Shown here: positions 28,837 through 39,494 of the stretch, in pieces | Position numbering within the stretch: position 1 is the stretch's first letter | Layout of the letters: each line of letters begins with the position of its first letter | Assembly: GCA_945271245.1 (NCBI GenBank) | Contig: CALYPF010000011.1 | Coordinates: 1 to 39,494 of the forward strand | DNA from: an uncultured Enterobacteriaceae bacterium | GTDB taxonomy: Bacteria; Pseudomonadota; Gammaproteobacteria; Enterobacterales; Enterobacteriaceae | Direction of reading: 5' to 3' | Length of the DNA: 39,494 nt | The notes under the pieces: generated by a model | The model's database searches: none | Told to the model about the DNA's origin: nothing | The model's input: only the letters and a program-made list of their open reading frames with translations | Made by a program: the position numbers and the translations under genes

Positions 28837-29841
28837 ATGCGTAAATCAGTCATTGCAGTAATTATTATCGTGCTGGTCGCGCTATATGCCTCAGTCTTTG
28901 TGGTTAAAGAAGGCGAGCGCGGTATTACGCTGCGCTTTGGCAAAGTGGTTCGTGACGATGACAATAAACCAAAGGTGTATGTACCGGGTCTGCACTTCAA
29001 AGTGCCGTTTATTGAAACCGTTAAAACTCTGGATGCCCGTATTCAAACGATGGACAACCAGGCTGACCGGTTTGTTACTAAAGAAAAGAAAGACCTGATC
29101 GTCGATTCGTACATTAAGTGGCGCATCAGCGATTTTAGTCGCTATTACCTGGCGACCGGCGGTGGCGATGTTTCACAGGCTGAGGTACTGCTGAAACGTA
29201 AATTCAGCGACCGTCTGCGTTCGGAGATTGGACGTCTGGATGTTAAAGATATCGTTACTGATTCGCGCGGGCGCTTGACGCTTGAAGTTCGTGAAGCGCT
29301 GAACTCAGGCTCTGCCGGGACGGAGGACGAAGTGGAAACGCCGGCGGCGGACGATGCGATAGCGAAAGCCGCAGAGAGGATCACAGAGGAAACTAACGGG
29401 AAAGTGCCGGTTATTAATCCAAACAGTATGGCGGCGTTAGGTATTGAAGTCGTGGATGTGCGGATTAAACAAATTAACCTGCCTGCGGAAGTCTCTGAAG
29501 CTATTTATAACCGTATGCGCGCGGAACGCAGCGCAGTAGCACGTCGCCATCGTTCTCAGGGTCAGGAAGAGGCCGAGAAGCTGCGCGCGGCGGCGGATTA
29601 TCAGGTGACTCGTACGCTGGCGGAAGCAGAGCGGCAGGCGCGTATAGTTCGCGGTGAAGGAGATGCAGAGGCGGCGAAGCTATTTGCTGACGCGTTTAGT
29701 CAGGATCCTAACTTCTATGCATTTATTCGCAGCCTGCGCGCCTACGAGCAGAGCTTTAACTCAAAACAGGATGTTATGGTGCTTAGCCCGGAAAATGACT
29801 TTTTCCGTTATATGAAAGCGCCAAACAGCAGCGCTCGTTAA
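28837..29841 (+). CDS. hflC: FtsH regulator HflC
   Basis: The 334-residue protein has an N-terminal membrane anchor (residues about 4-22) and an SPFH/band-7 domain beginning VVKEGERGITLRFGKV. It pairs with HflK. Length equals the E. coli protein. The stretch GIEVVDVRIKQINLPAEVSEAIYNRM followed by a coiled coil rich in Ala, Glu and Arg is typical. It is the last gene of the operon, ended by the terminator at 29893. Confidence 0.96.
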   Translation: MRKSVIAVIIIVLVALYASVFVVKEGERGITLRFGKVVRDDDNKPKVYVPGLHFKVPFIETVKTLDARIQTMDNQADRFVTKEKKDLIVDSYIKWRISDFSRYYLATGGGDVSQAEVLLKRKFSDRLRSEIGRLDVKDIVTDSRGRLTLEVREALNSGSAGTEDEVETPAADDAIAKAAERITEETNGKVPVINPNSMAALGIEVVDVRIKQINLPAEVSEAIYNRMRAERSAVARRHRSQGQEEAEKLRAAADYQVTRTLAEAERQARIVRGEGDAEAAKLFADAFSQDPNFYAFIRSLRAYEQSFNSKQDVMVLSPENDFFRYMKAPNSSAR

Positions 29842-29855
29842 CGTTTCCCTGGTGC

Positions 29856-29880
29856 ATGCCGATAGATGAAGTATCGGCAT
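29856..29880 (+). repeat. Perfect 9-bp hairpin after hflC
   Basis: ATGCCGATA and TATCGGCAT flank a 7-base loop. It lies 15 bases after the hflC stop and 13 bases before the T-tailed terminator, and may protect the 3' end. Confidence 0.6.
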
Positions 29881-29892
29881 TCGAAAAACTAT

Positions 29893-29926
29893 GCCGGTCA
29901 GAATGAATGATGACCGGCTTTTTTTA
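29893..29926 (+). terminator. Rho-independent terminator of the nnr-hflC operon
   Basis: GCCGGTCA (29893-29900) pairs with TGACCGGC (29911-29918) and is followed at once by a run of T. Confidence 0.9.
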
Positions 29927-29999
29927 TCTTTAAGAAGCTCGCGCGTGGCCGGTGGTTGCTGATGCTGCCTGGCCGAGTAAAAAAACAACTGGATAGAAA

Positions 30000-30197
30000 A
30001 TGAATACAACAATTTGGAGCGCGCTGGCGCTGGTGCTGGTACTGGAAGGCCTTGGGCCAATGCTCTTTCCTACGCTCTGGCGTCGTATGATTGGTGCCAT
30101 GATACTGCTGCCAGAAAAAGCACTGCGTCGCTACGGCGGAGGGCTTGTGGTGGCTGGCATTGTCATTTACTACATGCTGCATAAAGGGCTAAGTTAA
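30000..30197 (+). CDS. yjeT: Small inner-membrane protein YjeT (DUF2065)
   Basis: The 65-residue protein has two hydrophobic segments, about 6-24 and 45-62, separated by a basic loop. It matches the DUF2065 family, always found between hflC and purA in enterobacteria. The central stretch LEGLGPMLFPTLWRRMI is the family signature. No function is established. It lies past the hflC terminator, so it may have its own promoter. Confidence 0.92.
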   Translation: MNTTIWSALALVLVLEGLGPMLFPTLWRRMIGAMILLPEKALRRYGGGLVVAGIVIYYMLHKGLS

Positions 30198-30245
30198 AGA
30201 TAAATCAGGCGAGAAGCGCGCATTTTTGTCGCCTGAAAGGGCTGA

Positions 30246-31598
<1,353 letters not shown>

Positions 31599-31608
31599 GC
31601 TGCACTTA

Positions 31609-31635
31609 TCGGGCGCGTTAAGGCGCCCGATCCCC
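31609..31635 (+). terminator. Hairpin terminator after purA
   Basis: TCGGGCGC (31609-31616) pairs with GCGCCCGA (31623-31630) around a 6-base loop. TCCCCC rather than a T-run follows, so it may be only partly effective. Confidence 0.6.
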
Positions 31636-31741
31636 CGCCTTAATCAAATTAATTAGCCGCCTGACGGGTGGCTGGTTTATCATCAGTATATTCTCGCTTT
31701 ACGGCGAACGGCTTTTCCCCTCCTTTTTATCCGAGGTTGAT

Positions 31742-32176
31742 GTGCAGTTAACGAGTTTTACAGATTATGGTCTGCGGGCTTTAATCTATATGGCGTCTTT
31801 ACCCGAAGGCGAGATGACCAATATTACCGAAGTAACCCAGGTTTATGGCGTTTCCCGTAATCACATGGTGAAAATAATCAATCAACTGAGCCGGGCCGGT
31901 TTTGTTACCGCTATCCGCGGTAAAAACGGCGGTATTCGCTTAGGTAAACCGGCGGAGTCAGTGCGTATTGGTGATGTGGTGCGTGAGCTAGAACCGCTAA
32001 CGCTGGTTAACTGTAGCAGCGAGTTTTGCCATATTACTCCTGCCTGCCGGTTAAAGTCCGCGTTATCTAAAGCGGTACGCCTTTTCCTTGAAGAGCTGGA
32101 TAACTATACCCTTGCGGACTTAGTGGAAGATAATCAGCCACTCTACAAATTGCTGCTGGTGGAAGAACGCGTGTAG
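31742..32176 (+). CDS. nsrR: Nitric oxide-sensing repressor NsrR
   Basis: The 144-residue Rrf2-family repressor senses NO through an iron-sulfur cluster. The ligands C91, C96 and C102 are present in [13 protein letters not shown]. The winged helix lies in residues 1-60, with recognition region [20 protein letters not shown]. The start is GTG (31742-31744) behind CCGAGG, matching the E. coli N-terminus. It is three residues longer than E. coli at the C-terminus. rnr follows after 29 bases on the same strand, the usual nsrR-rnr operon. Confidence 0.95.
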   Translation: MQLTSFTDYGLRALIYMASLPEGEMTNITEVTQVYGVSRNHMVKIINQLSRAGFVTAIRGKNGGIRLGKPAESVRIGDVVRELEPLTLVNCSSEFCHITPACRLKSALSKAVRLFLEELDNYTLADLVEDNQPLYKLLLVEERV

Positions 32177-32205
32177 CGCCAGCGGGTGACAACGGAGGAA
32201 CCGTC

Positions 32206-34698
32206 ATGTCAAAAGATCCTTTCCTGACGCGAGAGGCGGAGAAATATTCAAATCCGATCCCCAGCCGGGAGTTTATTCTCGACCTACTGTCAAAGCGGGA
32301 AAAACCCGCCAGCCGCGATGAATTAGCGCAGGCGTTACAGATTGACGGCGAGGAACAGCATGAAGCGCTGCGCCGTCGGCTGCGGGCAATGGAGCGTGAC
32401 GGGCAATTAGTCTTCACGCGCAGGCAATGCTACGCGCTGCCGGAACGGCTGGATCTGGTTAAAGGTATAGTGATCGGGCATCGCGACGGCTTCGGCTTCC
32501 TGCGCGCTGAAGGTAAAAAAGACGATCTCTACCTCTCTTCCGAGCAGATGAAAACCTGCATCCACGGCGATGAAGTGCTGGCGCAGCCGCTGGGCGCGGA
32601 TCGCAAAGGGCGGCGCGAGGCGCGTATTGTGCGCGTGCTGGTGCCTAAAACCAGCCAAATCGTTGGCCGCTACTTTACTGACGCCGGCGTTGGTTTCGTA
32701 GTGCCTGACGATAGCCGGTTAAGTTTTGATATTTTGATTCCGCCGGAAGAGACGCTCGGCGCGCGTATGGGCTTTGTGGTGGTGGTTGAGCTAACGCAAC
32801 GCCCAACTCGGCGAAGCAAAGCGGTGGGAAAAATTGTCGAGGTGCTGGGCGACAATATGGGAACAGGTATGGCGGTAGATATCGCGCTGCGCACCCATGA
32901 AATTCCTTACGTCTGGCCGCCTGAAGTCGAAACGCAGGTTGAGGGGCTGAGCGAGGAAGTGCCCGAATCGGCTAAGACCGGGCGCGTTGATTTACGTGCA
33001 CTGCCGCTGGTGACGATTGATGGTGAAGACGCCCGAGATTTTGACGATGCAGTCTACTGCGAAAAGAAACGCGGTGGCGGCTGGCGTTTATGGGTTGCGA
33101 TTGCTGACGTTAGCTATTACGTGCGTCCAGGCACGCCGCTGGACAAAGAAGCGTTAAACCGCGGTACTTCGGTCTATTTCCCTTCCCAGGTAGTGCCAAT
33201 GCTGCCGGAAGTATTATCGAACGGGCTTTGTTCGCTTAATCCACAGGTCGATCGCCTGTGTATGGTGTGTGAGATGACCATCTCCGCGCGCGGTAATCTT
33301 TCAACGTGGAAGTTCTATGAAGCAGTCATGCGCTCACATGCGCGCCTGACCTACACTAAAGTATGGCATATGCTGCAGGGCGACAGGGAACTGCGGGAGC
33401 ACTATCAGCCGCTGGTGAAGCCGATTGAAGAGCTGCAGCGTTTATACAAAGCGCTGGAACAGGCGCGCAGCGAGCGCGGCGGTATTTCTTTTGAAAGCGA
33501 AGAAGCGAAATTTATCTTTAACGCGGAGCGGCGCATTGAGCGTATCGAACAAACGGAGCGCAATGAGGCGCATAAGCTGATTGAAGAGTGCATGATTCTG
33601 GCGAATGTCTCAGCGGCACGTTTTGTTGAAAAGCACGATGAGCCAGCGCTGTTCCGCGTGCATGACAGACCGACTACGGAAGCGATAACCGCTTTTCGCT
33701 CGGTACTGGCAGAACTGGGGCTTGAGCTGCCCGGTGGCAATAAACCACAGCCTCGGGACTATGCCGCGCTGCTGAGTTCCATTGCCGATCGCCCGGATAG
33801 CGAGATGCTGCAAACTATGCTGCTGCGTTCAATGAAGCAGGCTATCTACGATCCGGAAAATCGCGGTCATTTTGGCCTGTCGCTGGCGTCTTACGCCCAC
33901 TTTACCTCACCAATCCGCCGTTATCCTGATTTACTGCTGCATCGCGCCATTAAATATTTGCTGGCGAAGCAGGCGGGCGACGAAACGCAGATTAAAGGTA
34001 ACGGCGGCTGGCATTACAGCATGGAAGAGATGCTGCAATTAGGTTCGCGTTGCTCAATGGCGGAGCGTCGGGCAGATGAAGCCACGCGGGAAGTGACGGA
34101 CTGGCTGAAGTGCGACTTTATGCTTGACCAGGTTGGGCAGACGTTTAGCGGCGTTATTGCGAGCGTAACCGGGTTTGGTTTCTTTGTCCGTCTTAATGAG
34201 CTATTTATCGATGGGCTGGTACACGTATCCTCGCTCGATAATGACTATTATCGCTTCGATCAGGTAGGCCAGCGGCTGACGGGCGAATCCAGCGGGCAGA
34301 CTTATCGGTTAGGCGATAAAGTCGCGGTACGCGTTGAAGCCGTTAATATGGATGAGCGCAAAATAGATTTTTCCCTAATCTCTAGTGAGAGAGCGCCTCG
34401 TGGAGCAGGTAAAACTGCGCGCGATAAAGCTAAAGGGAAAAAGGATAAGTCAGCACCGAAAGGCGGGCGTCGCCGACAGGCGGGTAAGCGCGTGAATTTC
34501 GAGCCTGACAGCGCTTTCCGCCCGGCAAAAGGCGCAAAAGCCAAAGCGCAGGAAAAGGGGAGTGCTAAAACCGATAAGCCTGCGAAGAAGCCGAAAAAAG
34601 CGAAGCCACCCTCTGAGAAGACCCAGAAAATAGCGGCAGCAACCAAGGCGAAGCACGCTGCGAAAAAAAAGTGCTCAATAGTGTCAGTAATAGCATGA
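32206..34698 (+). CDS. rnr: Ribonuclease R, with an altered C-terminal end
   Basis: The 830-residue 3'-5' exoribonuclease degrades structured RNA and acts in trans-translation. Order is an N-terminal helix-turn-helix, two cold-shock domains, the RNB domain, an S1 domain and a Lys-rich tail from about 735. Catalytic aspartates lie in [14 protein letters not shown] near residue 272-285. [16 protein letters not shown] is the RNB signature. The tail reads [25 protein letters not shown]. The last eleven residues follow an A8 tract at 34663-34670; with seven A the frame would end at once as KKSAQ-stop, close to the E. coli end. GGAGG precedes the ATG. Confidence 0.93.
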   Translation: MSKDPFLTREAEKYSNPIPSREFILDLLSKREKPASRDELAQALQIDGEEQHEALRRRLRAMERDGQLVFTRRQCYALPERLDLVKGIVIGHRDGFGFLRAEGKKDDLYLSSEQMKTCIHGDEVLAQPLGADRKGRREARIVRVLVPKTSQIVGRYFTDAGVGFVVPDDSRLSFDILIPPEETLGARMGFVVVVELTQRPTRRSKAVGKIVEVLGDNMGTGMAVDIALRTHEIPYVWPPEVETQVEGLSEEVPESAKTGRVDLRALPLVTIDGEDARDFDDAVYCEKKRGGGWRLWVAIADVSYYVRPGTPLDKEALNRGTSVYFPSQVVPMLPEVLSNGLCSLNPQVDRLCMVCEMTISARGNLSTWKFYEAVMRSHARLTYTKVWHMLQGDRELREHYQPLVKPIEELQRLYKALEQARSERGGISFESEEAKFIFNAERRIERIEQTERNEAHKLIEECMILANVSAARFVEKHDEPALFRVHDRPTTEAITAFRSVLAELGLELPGGNKPQPRDYAALLSSIADRPDSEMLQTMLLRSMKQAIYDPENRGHFGLSLASYAHFTSPIRRYPDLLLHRAIKYLLAKQAGDETQIKGNGGWHYSMEEMLQLGSRCSMAERRADEATREVTDWLKCDFMLDQVGQTFSGVIASVTGFGFFVRLNELFIDGLVHVSSLDNDYYRFDQVGQRLTGESSGQTYRLGDKVAVRVEAVNMDERKIDFSLISSERAPRGAGKTARDKAKGKKDKSAPKGGRRRQAGKRVNFEPDSAFRPAKGAKAKAQEKGSAKTDKPAKKPKKAKPPSEKTQKIAAATKAKHAAKKKCSIVSVIA

Positions 34699-34753
34699 GA
34701 GCCTGTGCTGGCCTGAAGGAGGTTAAACCCTTTTTTGGCAGGTGGCACGAAGT

Positions 34754-34770
34754 CTGCCCCGCAGGGGCAG
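34754..34770 (+). terminator. Hairpin in the rnr-rlmB spacer
   Basis: CTGCCCC and GGGGCAG form a perfect 7-bp stem with a 3-base loop. No immediate T-run follows. The 265-bp spacer shows no gene. Confidence 0.4.
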
Positions 34771-34963
34771 GCTTAAATGCTAACGCGTTTTTACTTTGCG
34801 CGATGAAACCGGCGTTAACGATAATCATAGAGCGCCGAGGCGATGGGTGCTCCTGCCCGCAGGATGTATATTCAATCAGCAATAAAGTGTAACGAGCGTT
34901 CTTATTCTCTTGTGGGCACGGAGCCGGGGGAGAACGGCGTAACCTGATAAAACGAGTAAAAAA

Positions 34964-35698
34964 ATGAGTGAAATGATTTACGGCATCCATGCTGTACAGG
35001 CCCTGTTAGAGCGTGCGCCCGAGCGTTTTCAGGATGTTTTTGTTCTTAAAGGGCGTGAAGACAAACGTCTGGTGCCACTCATTCATGCGCTGGAAGCCCA
35101 GGGCGTGGTGATCCAGGTCGCCAGCCGCCAGTTTCTTGATGAGAAAAGTGAAGGTGCGGTGCATCAAGGGATCATCGCCCGGGTGAAGCCCGGTCGACAG
35201 TATCAGGAAAACGATTTACCGGCGCTGCTGGAACAACACGCGCAGCCATTCCTGCTAATCCTTGACGGCGTTACCGATCCCCACAATCTGGGAGCCTGCC
35301 TGCGTACGGCCGATGCGGCGGGCGTTCATGCGGTAATTGTGCCGCGCGACAAATCGGCGCAGTTGAACGCGACGGCAAAAAAAGTGGCGTGCGGCGCTGC
35401 GGAAACGGTGCCGCTGGTGCGCGTGACGAATCTTGCGCGCACGCTGCGCATGCTGCAGCAGGATTATAATATTTGGATTGTCGGGACGGCGGGGGAAGCC
35501 GAGCATACGTTATATCAAAGCAAGCTTAACGGTGCGCTGGCGCTGGTTATGGGGGCAGAAGGCGAAGGTATGCGACGCCTGACGCGAGAGCACTGCGATG
35601 AATTAATTGGCATTCCTATGGCTGGCAGCGTTTCATCGCTGAACGTTTCTGTCGCGACCGGTATTTGCCTGTTTGAAGCAGTGCGTCAGCGCAGCTAA
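34964..35698 (+). CDS. rlmB: 23S rRNA (guanosine-2251-2'-O)-methyltransferase RlmB
   Basis: The 244-residue SPOUT enzyme methylates G2251 in the P loop of 23S rRNA using SAM. An N-terminal substrate-binding domain (about 1-75) precedes the knotted catalytic domain. Its motifs are [27 protein letters not shown] and [18 protein letters not shown]. Length matches E. coli (243). The ATG follows a poor ribosome-binding site, as AACGAG lies about nine bases away. It belongs to the nsrR-rnr-rlmB group. Confidence 0.96.
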   Translation: MSEMIYGIHAVQALLERAPERFQDVFVLKGREDKRLVPLIHALEAQGVVIQVASRQFLDEKSEGAVHQGIIARVKPGRQYQENDLPALLEQHAQPFLLILDGVTDPHNLGACLRTADAAGVHAVIVPRDKSAQLNATAKKVACGAAETVPLVRVTNLARTLRMLQQDYNIWIVGTAGEAEHTLYQSKLNGALALVMGAEGEGMRRLTREHCDELIGIPMAGSVSSLNVSVATGICLFEAVRQRS

Positions 35699-36033
35699 GC
35701 ATTTTATCCTGCTCGTACCCGCGAGCCACCGGCAGGCCGCCCGGCCTGCCTGGATTACCCTCTCACGCTTTTTGAGTTTTTTCTTGTTCGCGTAACTGCG
35801 GATTTATTTATGACTAAACCCGCACGCTAACGGTAAAGATACGCTTTGGCCCCTATTGACGCGGTGCCATCCACGCGGCAAGCGATCCATTAGCGGAAGT
35901 AAGCTGGCAAAGTTTCTTTCACTTAGCTAAATAGTTACATAATGTAATTATTCTCTTTTCCTTAATGCGTCCGCGCAGTATAAACACAGCCGTTACTGAT
36001 GATCTTTCTAAGAAAAATCAAAAAGGATGCGCT
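35699..36033. other. rlmB to hydrolase spacer
   Basis: This 335-bp stretch holds a strong hairpin (35731-35750) and an AT-rich upstream region of the hydrolase gene. In E. coli the yjfI-yjfJ-yjfK-yjfL-yjfM-yjfC genes lie between rlmB and aidB; none of them is present here. I see no other gene. Confidence 0.6.
35731..35750 (+). terminator. Hairpin after rlmB
   Basis: GGCAGGCC pairs with GGCCTGCC around GCCC, 33 bases after the rlmB stop. A CTTTTTGAG stretch lies about 18 bases further on. Confidence 0.6.
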
Positions 36034-36897
36034 ATGACCACGACGACTCATCAATTAGATAATGGAATTTCCCTGACCGTATATCACCCGGCACCGTGCG
36101 ATACGCCGCAGCCGGCCGTAGTTTTATGCCATGGATTCTGCGGGATTCAGGGGTTACTTCTGCCGGCGTTTGCTCAGGCTTTTGCGCAGGCCGGTTATTT
36201 ATCCGTAACTTTTGATTATCACGGGTTTGGCGCCAGCGAAGGCGAACGTGGGCGTTTAGTTCCGGCGCTGCAAATTGACGATATTGTCAGTGTGCTTCAG
36301 TGGGTTAGCGCACGCCCGGAGGTGGATGAGTCGCGTATTGGCTTATGGGGAACATCGCTGGGCGGCGCTCACGTTTTCGGGGCGGCGCGGCTTTATCCCC
36401 AGGTAAAATGCATTATTAGCCAGTTGGCGTTTGCCGATGGTGAAGCGATAGTCACCGGTGCTATGACCGATGAAGAGAAGCGGGGGTTTGTGGAGTCGCT
36501 GGATAAAATGGCGCAGAAAAAAGCCGCGACAGGTAAAGAGATGTTTGTTTCAATCACGCGAGTATTGAACGATGAAGAATCGCGAGCCTTTTTTGACTCA
36601 CACAAAGCGGACTGGCCGGCCATGGATATAAAAATTCCATTCCTGACGGTGCGCGAGACGCTGCTATATAAGCCGCAGGAAAATGCCCGTCAGGTGACCT
36701 GCCCAACTCTGATTGTGGTAGCCGGCGAAGATACCGTGAATCCGCCAGCGCAGGGCGAGGCGCTGTTCCAGGCCGTGGGAGCCGCCAATAAGCGGCTATA
36801 CCGCGAGGAGGGCGCGCGGCATTATGACGTGTATCGTGGCACACATTTTGAAGCGGTGATTGCGCAACAGCTTGTCTGGTTCGCTGATAATCTGTAA
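36034..36897 (+). CDS. Alpha/beta hydrolase of unknown substrate
   Basis: The 287-residue cytoplasmic protein (no signal peptide) has the alpha/beta hydrolase fold. The oxyanion stretch is LCHGFCGIQG near 31-40, and the nucleophile elbow WGTSLGG gives S108. D233 in VVAGEDTVNP and H263 or H271 would complete the triad. DYHGFGASEGERG resembles the dienelactone hydrolase / S15-like esterase group. AAGGA precedes the ATG at 36034, which beats the upstream opening to 35965. I do not recognise it at this site in E. coli or Salmonella. It stands alone between rlmB and aidB; no partner points to a substrate. Confidence 0.85.
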   Translation: MTTTTHQLDNGISLTVYHPAPCDTPQPAVVLCHGFCGIQGLLLPAFAQAFAQAGYLSVTFDYHGFGASEGERGRLVPALQIDDIVSVLQWVSARPEVDESRIGLWGTSLGGAHVFGAARLYPQVKCIISQLAFADGEAIVTGAMTDEEKRGFVESLDKMAQKKAATGKEMFVSITRVLNDEESRAFFDSHKADWPAMDIKIPFLTVRETLLYKPQENARQVTCPTLIVVAGEDTVNPPAQGEALFQAVGAANKRLYREEGARHYDVYRGTHFEAVIAQQLVWFADNL

Positions 36898-36999
36898 CTC
36901 TTTTTCGATGAGAATGCGGTTTTGTGCGCTGTTGCCGTGTAAAGTGCTCGTCAGCGTCCATACTTAGATGCGTTGTCATTAAGAGAGGGACGCGGGCTT

Positions 37000-38634
37000 A
37001 TGCACTGGCAAACCCACACCGTTTTTAATCAACCACTTCCGTTAAATAATAGTAATTTACTTCTCTCGGACGGTGCGCTCTGCGAAGCCGTCCGGCGTGA
37101 AGGCGCCGAATGGGATCTCGATTTTCTCTCCAGTATCGGGCAGCAGTTGTGATCCGCCGAGTCGCTGGAGCTTGGGCGGCTGGCGAATATCAACTCCCCG
37201 GAATTATTACGCTACGACGCCGTAGGACAGCGGCTGGATGATATCCGCTTTCATCCTGCCTGGCACCTCCTGATGCAGGGCGTTTGCGCCAGCCGTTTGC
37301 ATAATCTCCCCTGGCAGGAAGAATCGCGGAAAGGTGCTTTTGTAGCACGGGCGGCGCGCTTTATTCTGCATGCGCAGGTCGAGTCCGGTACGCTGTGCCC
37401 GCCAACGATGACCTTTGCCGCTATCCCGTTACTTGCACAATCATTACCTTCCTCTTTTTCAAACTGGATGCCGGCTTTGTTAAGCGATCGCTATGATGCT
37501 CGCCTGGTACCGGGAAGCGAGAAGCGCGGATTGCTCATTGGGATGGGGATGACTGAAAAACAGGGAGGGTCTGATGTATTAAGCAATACTACGCGCGCCA
37601 GGGCTCTTGGGCGCCGGGGGCCGGGCGAGCCTTACCGGTTAGTGGGGCATAAATGGTTTTACTCCGTGCCGCAAAGCGATGCGCATATGGTATTGGCACA
37701 GACAGAAGGCGGCATTGCCTGTTTTTTCCTACCGCGCTTTTTACCCGACGGCCAGCGAAATGCGATACGCATTGAACGCCTAAAAGATAAGTTAGGAAAT
37801 CGCTCGAATGCCAGCGGTGAAGTTGAATTTCAGGACGCCGTCGGGTGGCTGATAGGCGATGAGGGTGAAGGTGTACGTCAAATCTTGAAAATGGGCAGTT
37901 TAACCCGCGTGGACTGCGCGCTAGGCAGCCACGGATTAATGCGCCGGGCATTTTCCATCGCGCTCTATCACGCCTGGCGCAGGCAGGCATTCGGTAAAAC
38001 GCTCATTGAACAGCCCCTGATGCGCCAACAATTGGGAAGAATGGCACTGTGTCTGGAAGGGCAAACCGCATTTTTATTACGTCTGGCCCGGGCATGCGAA
38101 GGACATCGCAATGAAGAAGAACGCCTGTGGCAGCGCCTGATGACGCCCGCCGCAAAATTTACCATATGCCGTGCCGGCACGCCTTTTGTCGGCCAGGCGA
38201 TGGAGGCGCTGGGGGGAATTGGTTACTGTGAGGAGAGCGAATTGCCTCGTTTATATCGTGAAGCGCCGGTAAACAGCATTTGGGAAGGGGCGGGGAACAT
38301 CATGTGCCTGGATGTTCTACGCGCACTAACCAAATTCCCGGCGGCGATTGAGTTACTAAATACGCGTTTTGATGCGGTGAAAGGGCGTAACCGTCACTTT
38401 GATCGCGCCTGGCGACAGCTCCAGCGGCGTTTATGCAAGCCGCAGGAAGCGCTGGGAATGGAGATAACCTCTCAGCTTGCTTTGCTGGCAGCGGGGGCGG
38501 AGCTATTACTGAATTTGACGCCGCCGCTTGCCGAGGCGTGGTGCCGTTTAATGCTGGATCCTCGGGGGGATGTGGTGCTGAATGAACGTGTGCTTGAGAC
38601 GCTTTTTCTTCGGGCTTCAGGCGGCGTGCATTAG
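37000..38634 (+). pseudogene. aidB: aidB, acyl-CoA dehydrogenase-like alkylation-response protein, with an in-frame stop
   Basis: AidB is a flavoprotein of the acyl-CoA dehydrogenase family that binds DNA and protects it from alkylation in the Ada response. The frame from 37000 reads MHWQTHTVFNQPLPLNNSN, nearly the E. coli N-terminus, and continues to LFLRASGGVH at the end, 544 residues in all. Codon 51 is TGA (37150-37152) where E. coli has glycine, a single G-to-T change from GGA. The frame continues after it without another fault. An internal ATG at 37273 could start a 453-residue product that lacks the first 91 residues, but no clear ribosome-binding site supports it. FAD motifs such as MGMTEKQGGSDV remain. 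Confidence 0.9.
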
Positions 38635-38703
38635 CCGGGGAACATGCACGCGCTAACATTCTGGAGGGCAATAGTGCCTATTGCCCTAATGAGGTTAAGC
38701 AAT

Positions 38704-38997
38704 TTAGGCAATTAAAGTCTGCGCATAAATAATTGCCTGCACGTGCCAGCCTGTGGGAGGTGTATTTTCCTGGACGCGAATAATGCGATAGTAGGCCGCG
38801 CCCTGTTCGTCGGCCTTACAGGCAACTACCCGGTCGAGATCCTGAATCTCCCTATCCGGCATAGTAAAAGACAGAAAACCCATCTCGTTTAAGCCAGTGA
38901 CACAATCTGCCGCTACCTCTTCTGCCGGGCGGGCAGCAGGCGTGGCGAATTGTTCAGATAACAATAAAGAAGAGGAAAGCGCGATCATCTGTGTCAT
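38704..38997 (-). CDS. yjfN: YjfN-like DUF1471 (YhcN/McbA) protein
   Basis: The 97-residue protein has the small DUF1471 domain, seen as ADCVTGLNEMGFLSF and KADEQGAAYYRIIRVQENTPPTGWHVQAIIYA. These are close to E. coli YjfN, the gene next to aidB, whose product has been linked to DegP protease. The ATG at 38995-38997 follows AAGGAG at seven bases; the nine-codon upstream extension is rejected. The N-terminus is hydrophobic but lacks basic residues and a clear signal-peptidase site, so export is uncertain. It is convergent with aidB. Confidence 0.8.
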   Translation of the reverse strand: MTQMIALSSSLLLSEQFATPAARPAEEVAADCVTGLNEMGFLSFTMPDREIQDLDRVVACKADEQGAAYYRIIRVQENTPPTGWHVQAIIYAQTLIA

Positions 38998-39024
38998 AAG
39001 CAGCTCCTTTACAATATACCCCAC

Positions 39025-39443
39025 CAGTTATTAGGGCGTCCGTTGCATTACCTCATCCGTTTAGCGCTGGTATTGCATCCATTCTGCACACGAAATGACC
39101 GGCGTGCGCAAAGACATATAAATATCAAGAAAATAACAATCAGCCCTTCTTTATATATACAGAATCGTCTGGGTTTTTCCTTAGGCCAGCAAAGAAAATA
39201 GCGCGGGTATTTATTTTTCAGAAATAAAGACGGCGTATTTTCTATGGGCTTCAAATATGGGCGATTACGCTAATATACGGTCTTCAGCCTGACGCTTGCT
39301 ACGGGCACACACGGCTTCAATTAGGTGTGCTTATTCCGCTTGCATTGCGATTTTTCTGTAAGGGACAGTGTAGTCAGCGCGGCGGTCCTGGGCGTGGAAA
39401 ACTTTTTATTTTGTTACGCACGCCGCGCTTTTATAACGTTATG
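39025..39443. other. Spacer to the right-hand IS, no gene recognised
   Basis: The 419 bases hold an open frame at 39048-39254 (-) of 68 codons with one hydrophobic stretch (GLIVIFLIFICLCA) and basic flanks. It has no ribosome-binding site I can see and no known family. The neighbours bsmA and yjfP of the E. coli order are not seen before the IS. Confidence 0.4.
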
Positions 39444-39494
39444 TGTTACCAACGGTGCAAAACTGATCCACCCCAGCGGTTGAAAACTGATCCA
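39444..39494 (+). mobile_element. Terminus of an IS21-like insertion sequence, running off the right edge
   Basis: The element begins TGTTACC at 39444 and holds two copies of a motif ending AAAACTGATCCA, at about 39453-39470 and 39477-39494. It equals the reverse complement of positions 2-52 without a mismatch. Both window edges therefore show the same IS end pointing outward. The window stops inside the element. Confidence 0.7.

Noticed and set aside
37150-37190. TGA in aidB followed by a CCGCC...GGCGG stem, as in a selenocysteine codon with a SECIS element
   Set aside because: The homologous residue is glycine in a family with no known selenoprotein members, and the stem is not conserved evidence. 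A point nonsense mutation is simpler.

Overview
The window is chromosomal DNA from a member of the Enterobacteriaceae. Gene order follows the Escherichia/Salmonella 94-95 min region: epmB/efp, ecnB, sugE (gdx), blc, frdDCBA, epmA, mscM, psd, rsgA, orn, three tRNA-Gly genes, queG, nnr-tsaE-amiB-mutL-miaA-hfq-hflX-hflK-hflC, yjeT, purA, nsrR-rnr, rlmB, aidB and yjfN. Several proteins (the MutL linker and C-terminal half, the Psd tail, the Blc C-terminus) differ enough from E. coli as I remember it that I do not assign a genus.

Left edge (1-1917): both window ends carry the same 51-bp inverted terminus of an IS21-like insertion sequence. The left copy cuts a lutA/ykgE-like gene after about 20 codons, next to a lactate permease gene (lctP family). 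This looks like an lctP-lutA(BC) lactate operon broken by an IS. 1918-9844: translation-factor EF-P and its modification enzymes EpmB and EpmA, entericidin B, a guanidinium exporter behind a guanidine-II riboswitch, lipocalin Blc, and the anaerobic fumarate reductase operon. 9845-11256: 1.4 kb with no gene I can recognise. 11257-17556: mscM, psd and rsgA on the minus strand and orn on the plus strand. 17639-18332: a stable-RNA promoter, three identical tRNA-Gly(GCC) genes in a perfect 144-bp repeat, then a spacer with two consensus DnaA boxes and an IHF-like site that resembles the datA locus. 18333-29841: queG, then the large nnr-to-hflC operon. 29842-39443: yjeT, purA, nsrR-rnr, rlmB, an alpha/beta hydrolase, a nonsense-mutated aidB, and yjfN.

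Most genes are intact housekeeping genes. Signs of decay or recent change are the IS-truncated lutA, the in-frame TGA in aidB, an A8 tract that appears to shift the last codons of rnr, and absence of the genes usually found at several points (ecnA, yjeM, the yjfI-yjfC block). MutL carries an unusual run of six GGTGCT hexamers in its linker. I see no CRISPR array, prophage or clearly new multi-gene system. The items most worth checking are the mutL repeat, the datA-like spacer, the unexplained 1.4 kb, and the IS boundaries.
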